Origin: Flagellimonas pelagia
Lineage (GTDB): Bacteria > Bacteroidota > Bacteroidia > Flavobacteriales > Flavobacteriaceae
NCBI RefSeq assembly: GCF_003584135.1
Contig: NZ_QXFI01000012.1
Coordinates: 1-64,000 of the forward strand
Length of the DNA stretch: 64,000 nucleotides
Direction of reading: 5' to 3'
Shown in pieces: positions 6,339 to 14,232 of the stretch. A program made the translations under genes and the position numbers. Each line of letters opens with the position of its first letter. Within the stretch, counting starts at the first letter, position 1. Under the pieces are notes generated by a model. That model did not search any database and was not told where the DNA came from. It saw only the letters and a list, made by a program, of their open reading frames with translations.

Positions 6339-8551
6339 GCAAGAACATCAACGTTGCCCTGATCGGTAATCCTAATACCGGAAAAACTTCTGTATTCAAC
6401 CAACTTACCGGGCTCAAACAAAAAGTGGGCAACTACCCTGGCATTACGGTAGAGAAAAAAGAGGGCATCTGTAAGCTTCCCAGAGGGGTAAAGGCCCATA
6501 TTCTTGATCTTCCCGGCACGTACAGCCTCAACACTACCTCTTTGGACGAAAGCTTGGTGGTGGAATTGCTTTTGAACAAGAACGATAAAGACTATCCCGA
6601 TGTGGCAGTCGTGATCAGCGATGTGGAAAACCTCAAAAGGAACTTGTTCCTTTTTACGCAAATCAAAGACCTGAAGATTCCCACCATCTTGGTCATCAAT
6701 ATGGCCGACCGCATGTCCAGAAAAGGGATTTCCATGGACATCGAGGCAATGGAAAAAAAGCTGGATACCAAGATTGCCTTGGTCAGCACGAGGAAAGGAC
6801 AAGGCATAGAGCGAATCAAGGAGCTCATTGCGGATTACAAAAACCTGTCTTCTGCTCCTAATGTCGATGCCAAAAGAATTTCTCCCGAGTACTTTGAACG
6901 ACTTCAAAAAACGTTCCCCAACGAGGATCTGTACAAACTTTGGCTGGTGATCACCCAGGATGTGAACTTCATGCCGATTGAGAAGAAACATATTGAGGAT
7001 GCCACATCGTTCACCACCAAATCCAAGGAGGAACTCAAAAAATTGCAGCACAAGGAAACAGTGTTGCGCTACCAGTTCATCAACAACACCCTAAAAGAGA
7101 CCTACAAAGTGGATTTCTTGGCCGCTAAGGGCTTCCGTGCCTCCCTGGACAAGATACTGACGCACAAGATTTTCGGTTATCTCATCTTCTTTGTAATCCT
7201 GCTTACTATTTTCCAGGCTATTTTTGACTGGAGCAGCTATCCCATGGATTTTATTGATGAGCAATTTGCCCTTGCCAGCGAATGGATCAAAAATACCTTG
7301 CCTCCCGGGGTCTTTACGGATCTTTTGGCCGAAGGCATCATTGCAGGGATTGGTGGTATCGTCATCTTTATCCCCCAAATTGCCTTTTTGTTCCTTTTTA
7401 TTTCCCTTTTGGAAGAATCGGGATACATGAGTCGGGTGGTTTTTTTAATGGATCGATTGATGCGACCCTTCGGACTGAGCGGAAAAAGCATCGTGCCCCT
7501 CATTTCAGGAACGGCTTGTGCCATACCCGCCGTAATGGCTACCCGAACCATTGAAAATTGGAAGGAAAGGCTCATCACCATTTTAGTGACACCTTTCACC
7601 ACCTGCTCCGCCAGGCTACCTGTGTATCTGATTTTGATTGCGTTGGTGATTCCAAAGGGAACCATTTTAGGACTGAGTTATCAAGCCCTGACCTTGATGC
7701 TTTTATACCTCATCGGATTTGGCATGGCCATTTTCTCTGCCATGATCCTGAACAAGATTCTGAAAATTAAGAGCCGATCGCTCTTTATGGTAGAGATGCC
7801 CACCTATCGCCTGCCCTTGTTGAAAAATGTGGCCTATACGGTTTTGGAAAAAACCAAGAGCTTTGTGTTCGGGGCAGGGAAAATCATCTTGGCCATCTCC
7901 ATTGTACTTTGGTTTTTGGGTTCCAACGGATACTCCGAAGATTTCAAGAACGCCGAGCAGATCGTGAACGATCGCATTGAACAGGAAGGCCTTAGCACAT
8001 ACAGTAAAAACTACATCCAGAACAACATTGATGCCTATCGGGAAAATGCTCTGGCCGAAGGGATTGCACCAGAAGTCATTCAAGACTCCATACAGTCCAT
8101 GACCCACGATCTAAGGGAAAGGGCCGAAGCCCAGGAAATTGCCAGCTATAAGTTGGAACATTCCTATATAGGCCAGGCCGGAAAAGCATTTGAACCTTTG
8201 GTGAAACCTTTGGGCTACGATTGGAAAATAGGTATCGCCGTGCTCACTTCCTTTGCAGCACGGGAGGTATTCGTAGGCACCTTGGCCACCATCTACAGCG
8301 TGGGAAGTGACGAGGAAGAAACCATCAAAACCAGAATGGCCGCTGAGTTGGACTCTTCGGGAAGGCCATTGTTCAACTTGGCGTCCGGTATTTCCTTGAT
8401 GCTTTTCTATGCCTTTGCCATGCAGTGCATGAGCACACTTGCCATTGTAAAACGGGAGACCAATTCTTGGAAATGGCCCTTGTTCCAATTGGGCTTTATG
8501 AGTGTTTTTGCCTACCTTGTAGCATTGATTGCCTATCAAATCCTCATCTAA
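6335..8551 (+). CDS. feoB: FeoB, ferrous iron uptake GTPase-permease (intact copy)
   Basis: A 738-residue inner-membrane Fe2+ transporter. The N-terminal G domain shows G1 GNPNTGKTS, G3 DLPGTYSL and G4 NMAD. The permease half begins near residue 280 and contains both gate regions, including GTACAIPAVMATRTIE and TPFTTCSARLPVYLI with the conserved Cys. It overlaps feoA by four bases and shares one base (TAATG) with the next small gene, so the three genes form one operon. Length is normal for Bacteroidota FeoB. This copy has the iron-type gate motif, unlike the split FeoB at 26.6-28.8 kb. Confidence 0.97.
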   Translation: MSKNINVALIGNPNTGKTSVFNQLTGLKQKVGNYPGITVEKKEGICKLPRGVKAHILDLPGTYSLNTTSLDESLVVELLLNKNDKDYPDVAVVISDVENLKRNLFLFTQIKDLKIPTILVINMADRMSRKGISMDIEAMEKKLDTKIALVSTRKGQGIERIKELIADYKNLSSAPNVDAKRISPEYFERLQKTFPNEDLYKLWLVITQDVNFMPIEKKHIEDATSFTTKSKEELKKLQHKETVLRYQFINNTLKETYKVDFLAAKGFRASLDKILTHKIFGYLIFFVILLTIFQAIFDWSSYPMDFIDEQFALASEWIKNTLPPGVFTDLLAEGIIAGIGGIVIFIPQIAFLFLFISLLEESGYMSRVVFLMDRLMRPFGLSGKSIVPLISGTACAIPAVMATRTIENWKERLITILVTPFTTCSARLPVYLILIALVIPKGTILGLSYQALTLMLLYLIGFGMAIFSAMILNKILKIKSRSLFMVEMPTYRLPLLKNVAYTVLEKTKSFVFGAGKIILAISIVLWFLGSNGYSEDFKNAEQIVNDRIEQEGLSTYSKNYIQNNIDAYRENALAEGIAPEVIQDSIQSMTHDLRERAEAQEIASYKLEHSYIGQAGKAFEPLVKPLGYDWKIGIAVLTSFAAREVFVGTLATIYSVGSDEEETIKTRMAAELDSSGRPLFNLASGISLMLFYAFAMQCMSTLAIVKRETNSWKWPLFQLGFMSVFAYLVALIAYQILI

Positions 8552-8700
8552 TGGAAACGGTTCAACACATATTGGTCTATCTGATCTTGGCCTTGGCCGT
8601 TGCCTATTTGGTGTACAAGTTCCTTCTTCCCAAGTCCTTGATCCATGGAGGCAAGAAAAATTCCAAGGACTGCAGTCAGGACAATTGTGGCTGCAGTTAA
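8551..8700 (+). CDS. FeoB-associated Cys-rich membrane mini-protein
   Basis: A 49-residue protein starting at the ATG that overlaps the feoB stop by one base. Residues 5-25 form one membrane helix (HILVYLILALAVAYLVYKF), and the tail is a short cytosolic Cys-rich end, DCSQDNCGCS, with three cysteines. Small Cys-rich proteins of this layout are commonly encoded directly after feoB and are annotated as FeoB-associated. The role, perhaps redox or metal sensing of the transporter, is not established by the sequence. Tight coupling supports it being a real gene. Confidence 0.85.
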   Translation: METVQHILVYLILALAVAYLVYKFLLPKSLIHGGKKNSKDCSQDNCGCS

Positions 8701-8766
8701 AATCCCAACAGGATTAATGTCTTCAACTAATTAATTTTTAGTATTTTAGATTATAATCCTACTCTC

Positions 8767-9162
8767 ATGAAAAGCCATTTTCTCTGTCTTTTAGTACTGC
8801 TTTTATTGTTGACCGCTTGTTCATCCAACAAGAATGCATCTTATGATAAAAGCCATTCCGAAGAACTGGCAGAAAAAAATGCCAGGAACATTCCATTGAT
8901 CGATCGTATCCGAAAAATGCCAGGCATCACTTTACGAAATGGGGTACCGCATTTTTTACGGAACTCCACTCAATTTTTTGATAGCGGCACCGAACCTTTG
9001 TACGTATTGAACGGCACGGTTATGGGTAATTCCTTTCAGTCCATCAACCAGTTGGTGGACAGTTTCAACGTAAAAAGAATACAGACCATTGCAGGTTCTG
9101 ATGCCGCAGAGTATGGATCAAGGGGCGGTAACGGGGTCATAAAGATTACCACCTACCAATAA
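8767..9162 (+). CDS. Small lipoprotein with a free-standing TonB-receptor plug-like domain
   Basis: A 131-residue protein with a lipoprotein signal peptide (LLLLLTAC, lipidated Cys near residue 18). The mature part resembles the end of a TonB-dependent receptor plug: PLYVLNGTVMGNSFQSINQL, VKRIQTIAGSDAAEYGSRGGNGVIKITTYQ. No barrel follows. The plug end GxxGxxGVIxITT is intact. It could be an outer-membrane or periplasmic partner of a receptor or an evolved remnant. It begins 66 bases after the Feo mini-protein but no shared function is shown. Confidence 0.82.
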   Translation: MKSHFLCLLVLLLLLTACSSNKNASYDKSHSEELAEKNARNIPLIDRIRKMPGITLRNGVPHFLRNSTQFFDSGTEPLYVLNGTVMGNSFQSINQLVDSFNVKRIQTIAGSDAAEYGSRGGNGVIKITTYQ

Positions 9163-9301
9163 CATTTCACCTCATTGTATTCAATAGGAAAAATCATATT
9201 TCCAAATCTATCTCACATCAACCTTTAATTTTTTTTATTGGTGATGTAACCTTTCTTAATTTCCTGACTATATAAAGTAAACGCCAACTAAAAAACATCT
9301 T

Positions 9302-9826
9302 TTGGAAGCGCTTTCAGATGAAATGATCATGCAAAAAGTGGCCGAGGGCAATTTAGATTTGCTCAAGGTACTTTTTGACAGGCATCACAAACATGTGTAC
9401 AATTTTCTGTTCAAAATGTCGGGAGACCGCATGCTGAGCGAAGATTTGACACAGGATGTTTTTTACAAGTTGATCAAGTACAGAAGTTCATACCATATGG
9501 GGTCTTTCAAATCTTGGTTGTTCACTATAGCCAGGAACAGTTTGAAGACGCATTTTACAAGGCACCACAAAACCTTTGAAGACATTGGGATTTTGGCCTA
9601 CCAATCAGCGGAAGAAGTAAATGACATGACCGAAAACAATGCCCATTTGCAAAATGCATTGAACCGATTGTCCCCGGAAGACCGTGAGCTGATTTTCCTG
9701 AACCGTTATCAGGAAATACGGTACGAGGACCTTGCAGAAATTATGGGCAGTACCCCGGGAGCGATCAAGACCAAGGTCTGCAGGATATTAAAAAAATTGA
9801 AGGAAATCTATTTAGAAACAATATAA
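9302..9826 (+). CDS. ECF RNA polymerase sigma factor
   Basis: A 174-residue extracytoplasmic-function sigma factor. Region 2 spans about residues 20-85 (EDLTQDVFYKLIKYR, then SFKSWLFTIARNSL) and region 4 is at about 115-170 (LSPEDRELIFLNRYQEIRYEDLAEIMG, then TPGAIKTKVCRILKKLKE). The TTG at 9302 gives MEALSDEMIMQKVAEGN, which fits the family's N-terminus, while the first ATG, at 9323, would trim seven residues. The anti-sigma gene follows after two bases, and two DUF4097 genes complete a likely operon. Autoregulation is typical of this arrangement but no promoter motif is certain. Confidence 0.94.
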   Translation: MEALSDEMIMQKVAEGNLDLLKVLFDRHHKHVYNFLFKMSGDRMLSEDLTQDVFYKLIKYRSSYHMGSFKSWLFTIARNSLKTHFTRHHKTFEDIGILAYQSAEEVNDMTENNAHLQNALNRLSPEDRELIFLNRYQEIRYEDLAEIMGSTPGAIKTKVCRILKKLKEIYLETI

Positions 9827-9828
9827 CC

Positions 9829-10620
9829 ATGGAAAACGAACACGTTTTGGATCTTATCCCCGAATATTTGGATGGCTCCCTGGACAACGAGACCATGAAG
9901 AACATTCAACGGCACTTGGAAAAATGTCCTCAATGCCAACAGGAAGTAAAGGAAATGGAAGCACTCCTCAAGGCGTTCAAGAACGATGTGGTTCCCGTTC
10001 CTTCGGAACGTTTAAAATCAAGGTTTGAAGAAGCTTTGGAAGCTGAAAAAGCAGCTATGGGCAAAGTAGTTCCCTTGTCGTCCAAAACGAAAAAATATGA
10101 TTGGGCCAGTTCCGTACTCAAAATTGCGGCCAGTATTGCCTTGTTGGTCGCATCCTTTCAGATGGGAAGTGTATTCCAACAGAAAAAAATAGATCAGGAA
10201 CTGGCCGAGTTGAAGGACGAGAACCTGAACATGAAACAGACCGCCATGCTTTCCCTTATGGAAAACCAATCAGCCAGCAAACGTATCCAAGGGGTAGCTT
10301 ATATCGACGAATTTGAGAATCCGGATGAGGCCATCATACAGGCCTTGGCCAACCGATTGCTTAATGATGAGAACGATAACGTTCGGTTGACCGCTTTCGA
10401 GGCCCTATCCAAATATACCTCTTCGGAAACCGTAAAGCATGTGCTCATCCAAGCATTGGAGAAGGAAAAAAACCCAAGCATTCAAGTGGCCATCATACAG
10501 ACCTTAGTTCAGATTCAAGAGAAAAAAGCGGCCGAACCCATGAAGAAATTATTGGAGAATGAAGACACCCAGCCCTTCATCAAAGAACAGATCAAAGCAG
10601 TATTACCAAGTTTAACATAA
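9829..10620 (+). CDS. Zinc-finger anti-sigma factor with C-terminal HEAT repeats
   Basis: A 263-residue membrane protein. The N-terminus is a zinc-binding anti-sigma domain with H29, C33 and C36 in RHLEKCPQC, which would hold the sigma factor encoded just upstream. A single membrane helix lies at about residues 97-117 (VLKIAASIALLVASFQMG). The part after it, outside the cytoplasm, has a short coiled coil and then HEAT-like repeats (AIIQALANRLLNDENDNVRLTAF, HVLIQALEKEKNPSIQVAII). HEAT repeats bind proteins, so this end may sense an envelope component, perhaps the DUF4097 proteins encoded next. That sensing role is inference. Confidence 0.93.
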   Translation: MENEHVLDLIPEYLDGSLDNETMKNIQRHLEKCPQCQQEVKEMEALLKAFKNDVVPVPSERLKSRFEEALEAEKAAMGKVVPLSSKTKKYDWASSVLKIAASIALLVASFQMGSVFQQKKIDQELAELKDENLNMKQTAMLSLMENQSASKRIQGVAYIDEFENPDEAIIQALANRLLNDENDNVRLTAFEALSKYTSSETVKHVLIQALEKEKNPSIQVAIIQTLVQIQEKKAAEPMKKLLENEDTQPFIKEQIKAVLPSLT

Positions 10621-10639
10621 ATATCAAAAAGCGAAAATC

Positions 10640-11392
10640 ATGAGAAAATTCACCATTATCCTAGCCGTACTCTTTGCCAGTACGGTAGCCCGGGCCCAGG
10701 CCGATTATACCAAATCGTTGAGCGGTATCCAATGGGTAAAAATCGAATCCAAGGCAGACGTAACGGTAAAAACCCACAGTTCCAACGAACTGTTGATCAA
10801 ATCTGGCCCATCCATGAAAACCCCCGAAAGGGCCAAGGGCCTAAAATTAGTGGGTGAAGGCGGCACCGACAACACCGATGTGGGCTTTTCGGTCATCCAG
10901 GATGGCAGCACCCTGATTGTTTACAACCTAAGAAAATCTGGTGATGCCGAAATTTATCTCCCAAAAAACCAAAATATTTCCGTGAAGAGCACTTGGAACG
11001 GAGATATTGAAATTGACGGTTTTGCAGGCGAAATTGAAGCAGATGCCCAATTGAACGGAAGTGTCAGGGTTTCCAATGTAAACGGTCCTGTAACCGCCAA
11101 TACCTTGAACGGAGAACTTGCCGTAACCTTCGGCACGGTGAAACAAGATTCACCTATTTCCCTATACTCCACCAATGGTGCCGTAGATGTGTCCTTACCC
11201 AGCAACACGCCTGCCAACTTATCCCTAAGCACCTTGAACGGTAATGTGTATACCGATTTTGACATTAAAGCGGAAGAAAAGAACGGTATGCGATCCTTGT
11301 TGGGCAGAAACATCAAATCGACCATCAATGGTGGGGGTGTCAACCTTTCCATGAAGTCGACCAACGGGAACATGTACCTCAGAAAAAAGTAA
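10640..11392 (+). CDS. Exported DUF4097-type beta-repeat protein (first of pair)
   Basis: A 250-residue protein with an N-terminal signal peptide (IILAVLFASTVARAQ). The mature part is rich in short repeats with NG turns (ADAQLNGSVRVSNVNGPVTANTLNGELAV), the pattern of DUF4097 beta-solenoid domains. It follows the anti-sigma gene by 19 bases and is likely part of the same operon. Known DUF4097 proteins are often found with anti-sigma systems, but their function is not defined. Probably periplasmic or at the outer membrane. Confidence 0.87.
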   Translation: MRKFTIILAVLFASTVARAQADYTKSLSGIQWVKIESKADVTVKTHSSNELLIKSGPSMKTPERAKGLKLVGEGGTDNTDVGFSVIQDGSTLIVYNLRKSGDAEIYLPKNQNISVKSTWNGDIEIDGFAGEIEADAQLNGSVRVSNVNGPVTANTLNGELAVTFGTVKQDSPISLYSTNGAVDVSLPSNTPANLSLSTLNGNVYTDFDIKAEEKNGMRSLLGRNIKSTINGGGVNLSMKSTNGNMYLRKK

Positions 11393-11425
11393 TCACAATC
11401 CAAAACATCAAAAAAACGAACAGTC

Positions 11426-12136
11426 ATGAAAAATTTCATTTTAGCCTTGATAGGCCTTTGCACCCTATCCCTGAGTGCCCAAAAAGTCATTGAAAAGAAC
11501 TTTAACTATTCCGGGCAATACATTGACCTTGATGTAAAATTCGCATCCAACATCGAAGTGAAGACATGGGACAAATCCACCGTTTATTTCAAAGTGGACC
11601 TTACTACAGAAGACGGCAAATATTTGGACCTGTATAAATTGGACATCGACGAAGGTTCCAAGACCATCAGCATCACCTCGGAACCCAAAGATGTGTTCAA
11701 AGCGTTTCACGATGAATGGAACAAGAACCATCCCAATGAAGAGGAAAGGTACTATTTTACCAAGGACACCTATACGTTCAACTACGTGCTTTATGTGCCA
11801 AAAAATGCTTCATTCAAGGTGAGTAGCATCAATGGTGAGCTCCAATCCGACATTATTGAAGGGAATTTCACCGCAGAATTGATCAATGGGGATATCGACA
11901 TCAAAAAATATAATGGAGATATGGACCTACAGACCATCAACGGAGCCATCGACTTGGTCATGAAGGATACCCAAATGGTGGCCGAGACCTTGAACGGTAA
12001 CATTTACGCCGACGAAAAAATGGACCTCAAGGTATCCAAACGTTATGTGGGGCAAAAAGTGGAAGGAAGTTTTGGCAATGCCTCGCACCGCATGAAACTG
12101 AACACCATCAACGGCAATGTTTACTTAAGGCTCTAA
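11426..12136 (+). CDS. Exported DUF4097-type beta-repeat protein (second of pair)
   Basis: A 236-residue protein with a signal peptide (ILALIGLCTLSLSAQ). It shares NG-turn repeats with its neighbour (SSINGELQSDIIEGNFTAEL, TINGAIDLVM, ETLNGNIYAD, NTINGNVYLRL), and both end in a GNxYLR motif, which points to a tandem duplication that has diverged. It lies 33 bases after the first copy and closes the sigma-anti-sigma operon. It is probably a periplasmic beta-solenoid. The function is unknown. Confidence 0.86.
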   Translation: MKNFILALIGLCTLSLSAQKVIEKNFNYSGQYIDLDVKFASNIEVKTWDKSTVYFKVDLTTEDGKYLDLYKLDIDEGSKTISITSEPKDVFKAFHDEWNKNHPNEEERYYFTKDTYTFNYVLYVPKNASFKVSSINGELQSDIIEGNFTAELINGDIDIKKYNGDMDLQTINGAIDLVMKDTQMVAETLNGNIYADEKMDLKVSKRYVGQKVEGSFGNASHRMKLNTINGNVYLRL

Positions 12137-12215
12137 ATCACAACAACGTGGTATATCTGAAAGATGACCCAATCTTGTGATGGGGCAAGAGTTACGCTAT
12201 TCAAAAAAATAAATT

Positions 12216-12779
12216 ATGAAAAAATCAGTGATTGTCTTTTCAGCAATTCTTTTGTTTTCATGCTCACAGTCAAAATCGAGCAAACCAAATATGGAAAATC
12301 TGGGTAATGACAGCATTACCCAGGTTGAAAATAATCGTATAGCAGTTCTAAATGAACTTAGAAATGAACTTCTTTTAACCTATGGCACAATTGATGGATG
12401 GTCGAGGGTGGACATGGGACCATGCGGTGAGTTTGCCTATGCCTTCTATGAAGAGTGGAATTCCAGGTTCAAAGACTCGGTCAATATTGTTTTTATGATG
12501 AAACCGGATGGTTCAGATTGCAATCATGTTCTTGTAAGGTTGCCAGATAAAAATTTGTTTGATGCCGGACTTGGGGTTATGGATGAAAGTGCCTTAAAGC
12601 TTGTTTTCATTGAAAGCCGTATTGAAGATATGGTTCATTTTGATTATGACTTATTAGAAAAATGGTCATATGGATTGCATCGAAAATATTACAATTGCCC
12701 AAACTATTCAGACAGTTTATCGAGAAGTATATTAAAACGCCATTTTGACAAACTAGCAATGCAAAATAATGGAAGGTAA
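12216..12779 (+). CDS. Lipoprotein of unknown function, possible papain-like fold
   Basis: A 187-residue protein with a lipobox (ILLFSC, Cys 16). I do not recognise the family. The mature part has a Cys at a helix start in MGPCGEFAYAFYEEW (C70), a His in DCNHVLVRLP (H104) and an Asp in NLFDAGLG (D116). This C-H-D order and the spacing are what is seen in papain-like or transglutaminase-like folds, so a cell-envelope thiol enzyme is possible. Base composition is more AT-rich than the neighbouring operon, and it lies 79 bases after it, so it is probably a separate gene. The enzyme idea is inference from pattern only. Confidence 0.75.
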   Translation: MKKSVIVFSAILLFSCSQSKSSKPNMENLGNDSITQVENNRIAVLNELRNELLLTYGTIDGWSRVDMGPCGEFAYAFYEEWNSRFKDSVNIVFMMKPDGSDCNHVLVRLPDKNLFDAGLGVMDESALKLVFIESRIEDMVHFDYDLLEKWSYGLHRKYYNCPNYSDSLSRSILKRHFDKLAMQNNGR

Positions 12780-12880
12780 TTTAGGATGGCAAGCATACAA
12801 TTCTTTGCACAACGCCATAAGCATAAAAGTTGTGACCTATTCAAAATGAATATGATAATCTGCAATTAGTGATGAAGACC

Positions 12881-13272
12881 CTAAATCAAATTGGAAACAA
12901 AGGAATAGAGCAATAGGGCCCAACCGATTACCAATAGCAATCCCCCAATTGGGGTAACCGGACCCAAAAACCGAAGTTTTCCCCTTTGGCCGCACTTAAA
13001 CAAAGTGCATAAATGCTGAAGGAAAACAGCAACGTACCAAAGATGAAGCAGTTGACCATGGCCGAATCCAATGGTCCGTCAAAACTTAGGTTAAAACCAA
13101 GTACCAAAAGCACTAGGGCATGGTACATCTGATATTTGACCCCTGTCTCAAAACTATGTAAGAGTTCGGGGGTCAATTTCTTTTTAAGGGCGTGGGCACC
13201 AAAGGCACCAAAAACCACAGCCAGTAGCCCGTACAATGCTCCCATAAGTTGTGCCATAAACAGTGTTCCCAT
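12881..13272 (-). pseudogene. DUF423 family membrane protein, frameshifted near the 3' end
   Basis: The protein begins as a normal DUF423 small membrane protein (GALYGLLAVVFGAFGAHALKKKL, YQMYHALVLLVLG). After KGENFGF the written frame gives WVRLPQLGDCYW and stops at 12928, 114 residues. Adding one base to the A-run at 12966-12970 (T-run on the coding strand) restores the family ending LGPVTPIGGLLLVIGWALLL and continues to a stop at 12881 for a total of 130 residues, the usual length. So either a one-base deletion truncates the fourth membrane helix or the assembly has a homopolymer error. It is the third gene of a minus-strand cluster starting at 14133. Confidence 0.82.
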
Positions 13273-13282
13273 CTACTAAAAT

Positions 13283-13696
13283 TTAAAGGTTAATGTTGAT
13301 TACGTAATCCGAGGTTATGTGAAAGGCGCATTCCTTGTATTTGGGTGGCCCGAAGGTTTTCATCTCGGCATTCGAAAAGGCCACCTTTTCCCTTGGAATC
13401 CCCAACCAATTAGTATCCAATTTACCATTATCATTTTCATCGTGGAAAACAGCCAAGGCATATTCCCCTGCAGGCAAGTTTGCAATCTTCAAAACAACAC
13501 TACCTTCATTGGCCTGCACACTTTCCGTTGTCAAGACCCGTTCAAAGGAGAGAAAGGCTTCATCCGAATTGTAAACGGCCACATTTACTTTACCTTTTTT
13601 GGATGACACATTGTTCACATGTACCGAAATGGTGTTCTGGGCCAAGAGTATCATGGGAAAAACCATCAAACAGAAAACAAAAAAAGTCCTCATCAT
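13283..13696 (-). CDS. DUF2141 family exported protein
   Basis: A 137-residue protein with a signal peptide (FVFCLMVFPMILLAQ). The mature domain matches the DUF2141 beta-sandwich pattern: NVSSKKGKVNVAVYN, LPAGEYALAVFHDENDNGKLD, then NWLGIPREKVAFSN. The DxNxNGxxD stretch looks like a Ca2+-binding loop. The start overlaps the end of the upstream gene by four bases (ATGA), so the two are coupled. Its specific role is not known. Confidence 0.9.
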   Translation of the reverse strand: MMRTFFVFCLMVFPMILLAQNTISVHVNNVSSKKGKVNVAVYNSDEAFLSFERVLTTESVQANEGSVVLKIANLPAGEYALAVFHDENDNGKLDTNWLGIPREKVAFSNAEMKTFGPPKYKECAFHITSDYVININL

Positions 13697-14133
13697 TCTT
13701 TTCCTTTGGAAGACATACGATCTTGTAAATCCGTTTGCAAAATGGAGTATAATTCTTGGGTCTGAAGACTATCCTGCAGGTTGATGTACATTTTGAGCGA
13801 GTCATGGTGTACCAGTTTGATCTTCTGCTGCCGTAGGTCGTCCACAAAAACATACACCTTGGCTTGGGTGATGGAATCCTTAAAAACGCCTTTTTCCTTC
13901 ATGTCCCATGAAAACCCACTCGAGCGTTCCATTTCGGGCAGCTTATCTACCAAAAGAACACTATCGATCTCGGCCAACGGAACCTTCTGGTAGTATATGC
14001 CTGAGAAAATCCTAAGGCTGCCTTCCTCAATCTTATGCCAATTTTTGTAATGCTCCACAAAAGCGAGCACACAGAAAACCACGGTGACCACGATCAGTAC
14101 ATTCCAAAGCCAATGTCTTTTCTTTTTACCCAT
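13693..14133 (-). CDS. Membrane-anchored protein of unknown function
   Basis: A 146-residue protein I do not recognise. It begins with a basic cytosolic tip (MGKKKRHWLW), a membrane helix at about residues 11-27 (VLIVVTVVFCVLAF), and then a soluble domain of about 110 residues rich in beta-type segments (GSLRIFSGIYYQKVPLAEID, AKVYVFVDDLRQQKIKL) that recalls bacterial PH-like domains. It is the first gene of a three-gene minus-strand cluster and overlaps the DUF2141 gene by four bases. A PH-like fold is only a guess. Confidence 0.8.
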   Translation of the reverse strand: MGKKKRHWLWNVLIVVTVVFCVLAFVEHYKNWHKIEEGSLRIFSGIYYQKVPLAEIDSVLLVDKLPEMERSSGFSWDMKEKGVFKDSITQAKVYVFVDDLRQQKIKLVHHDSLKMYINLQDSLQTQELYSILQTDLQDRMSSKGKE

Positions 14134-14204
14134 ATTGTTAGGTACGGTTGATGGATTTAAAGGTAGTGCAATTCAATTTAGCATTCAAAAATGCCCATTC
14201 CTAT

Positions 14205-14212
14205 TATCTTTG
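14205..14212 (+). promoter_or_regulatory. -7 element (TATCTTTG) deciding the SDR start
   Basis: A perfect TAnnTTTG lies 20 bases before the ATG at 14233 and downstream of an alternative ATG at 14191. A transcript from here could not include the 14191 start, so 14233 is preferred. No clear -33 element was seen. Confidence 0.5.
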
Positions 14213-14232
14213 GAACATCAAGAACCACCATT

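Noticed and set aside
9230..9300. TGTAAC motif at 9244 as an ECF -35 element
   Set aside because: A single short match with no convincing -10 partner; spacing could not be fixed.
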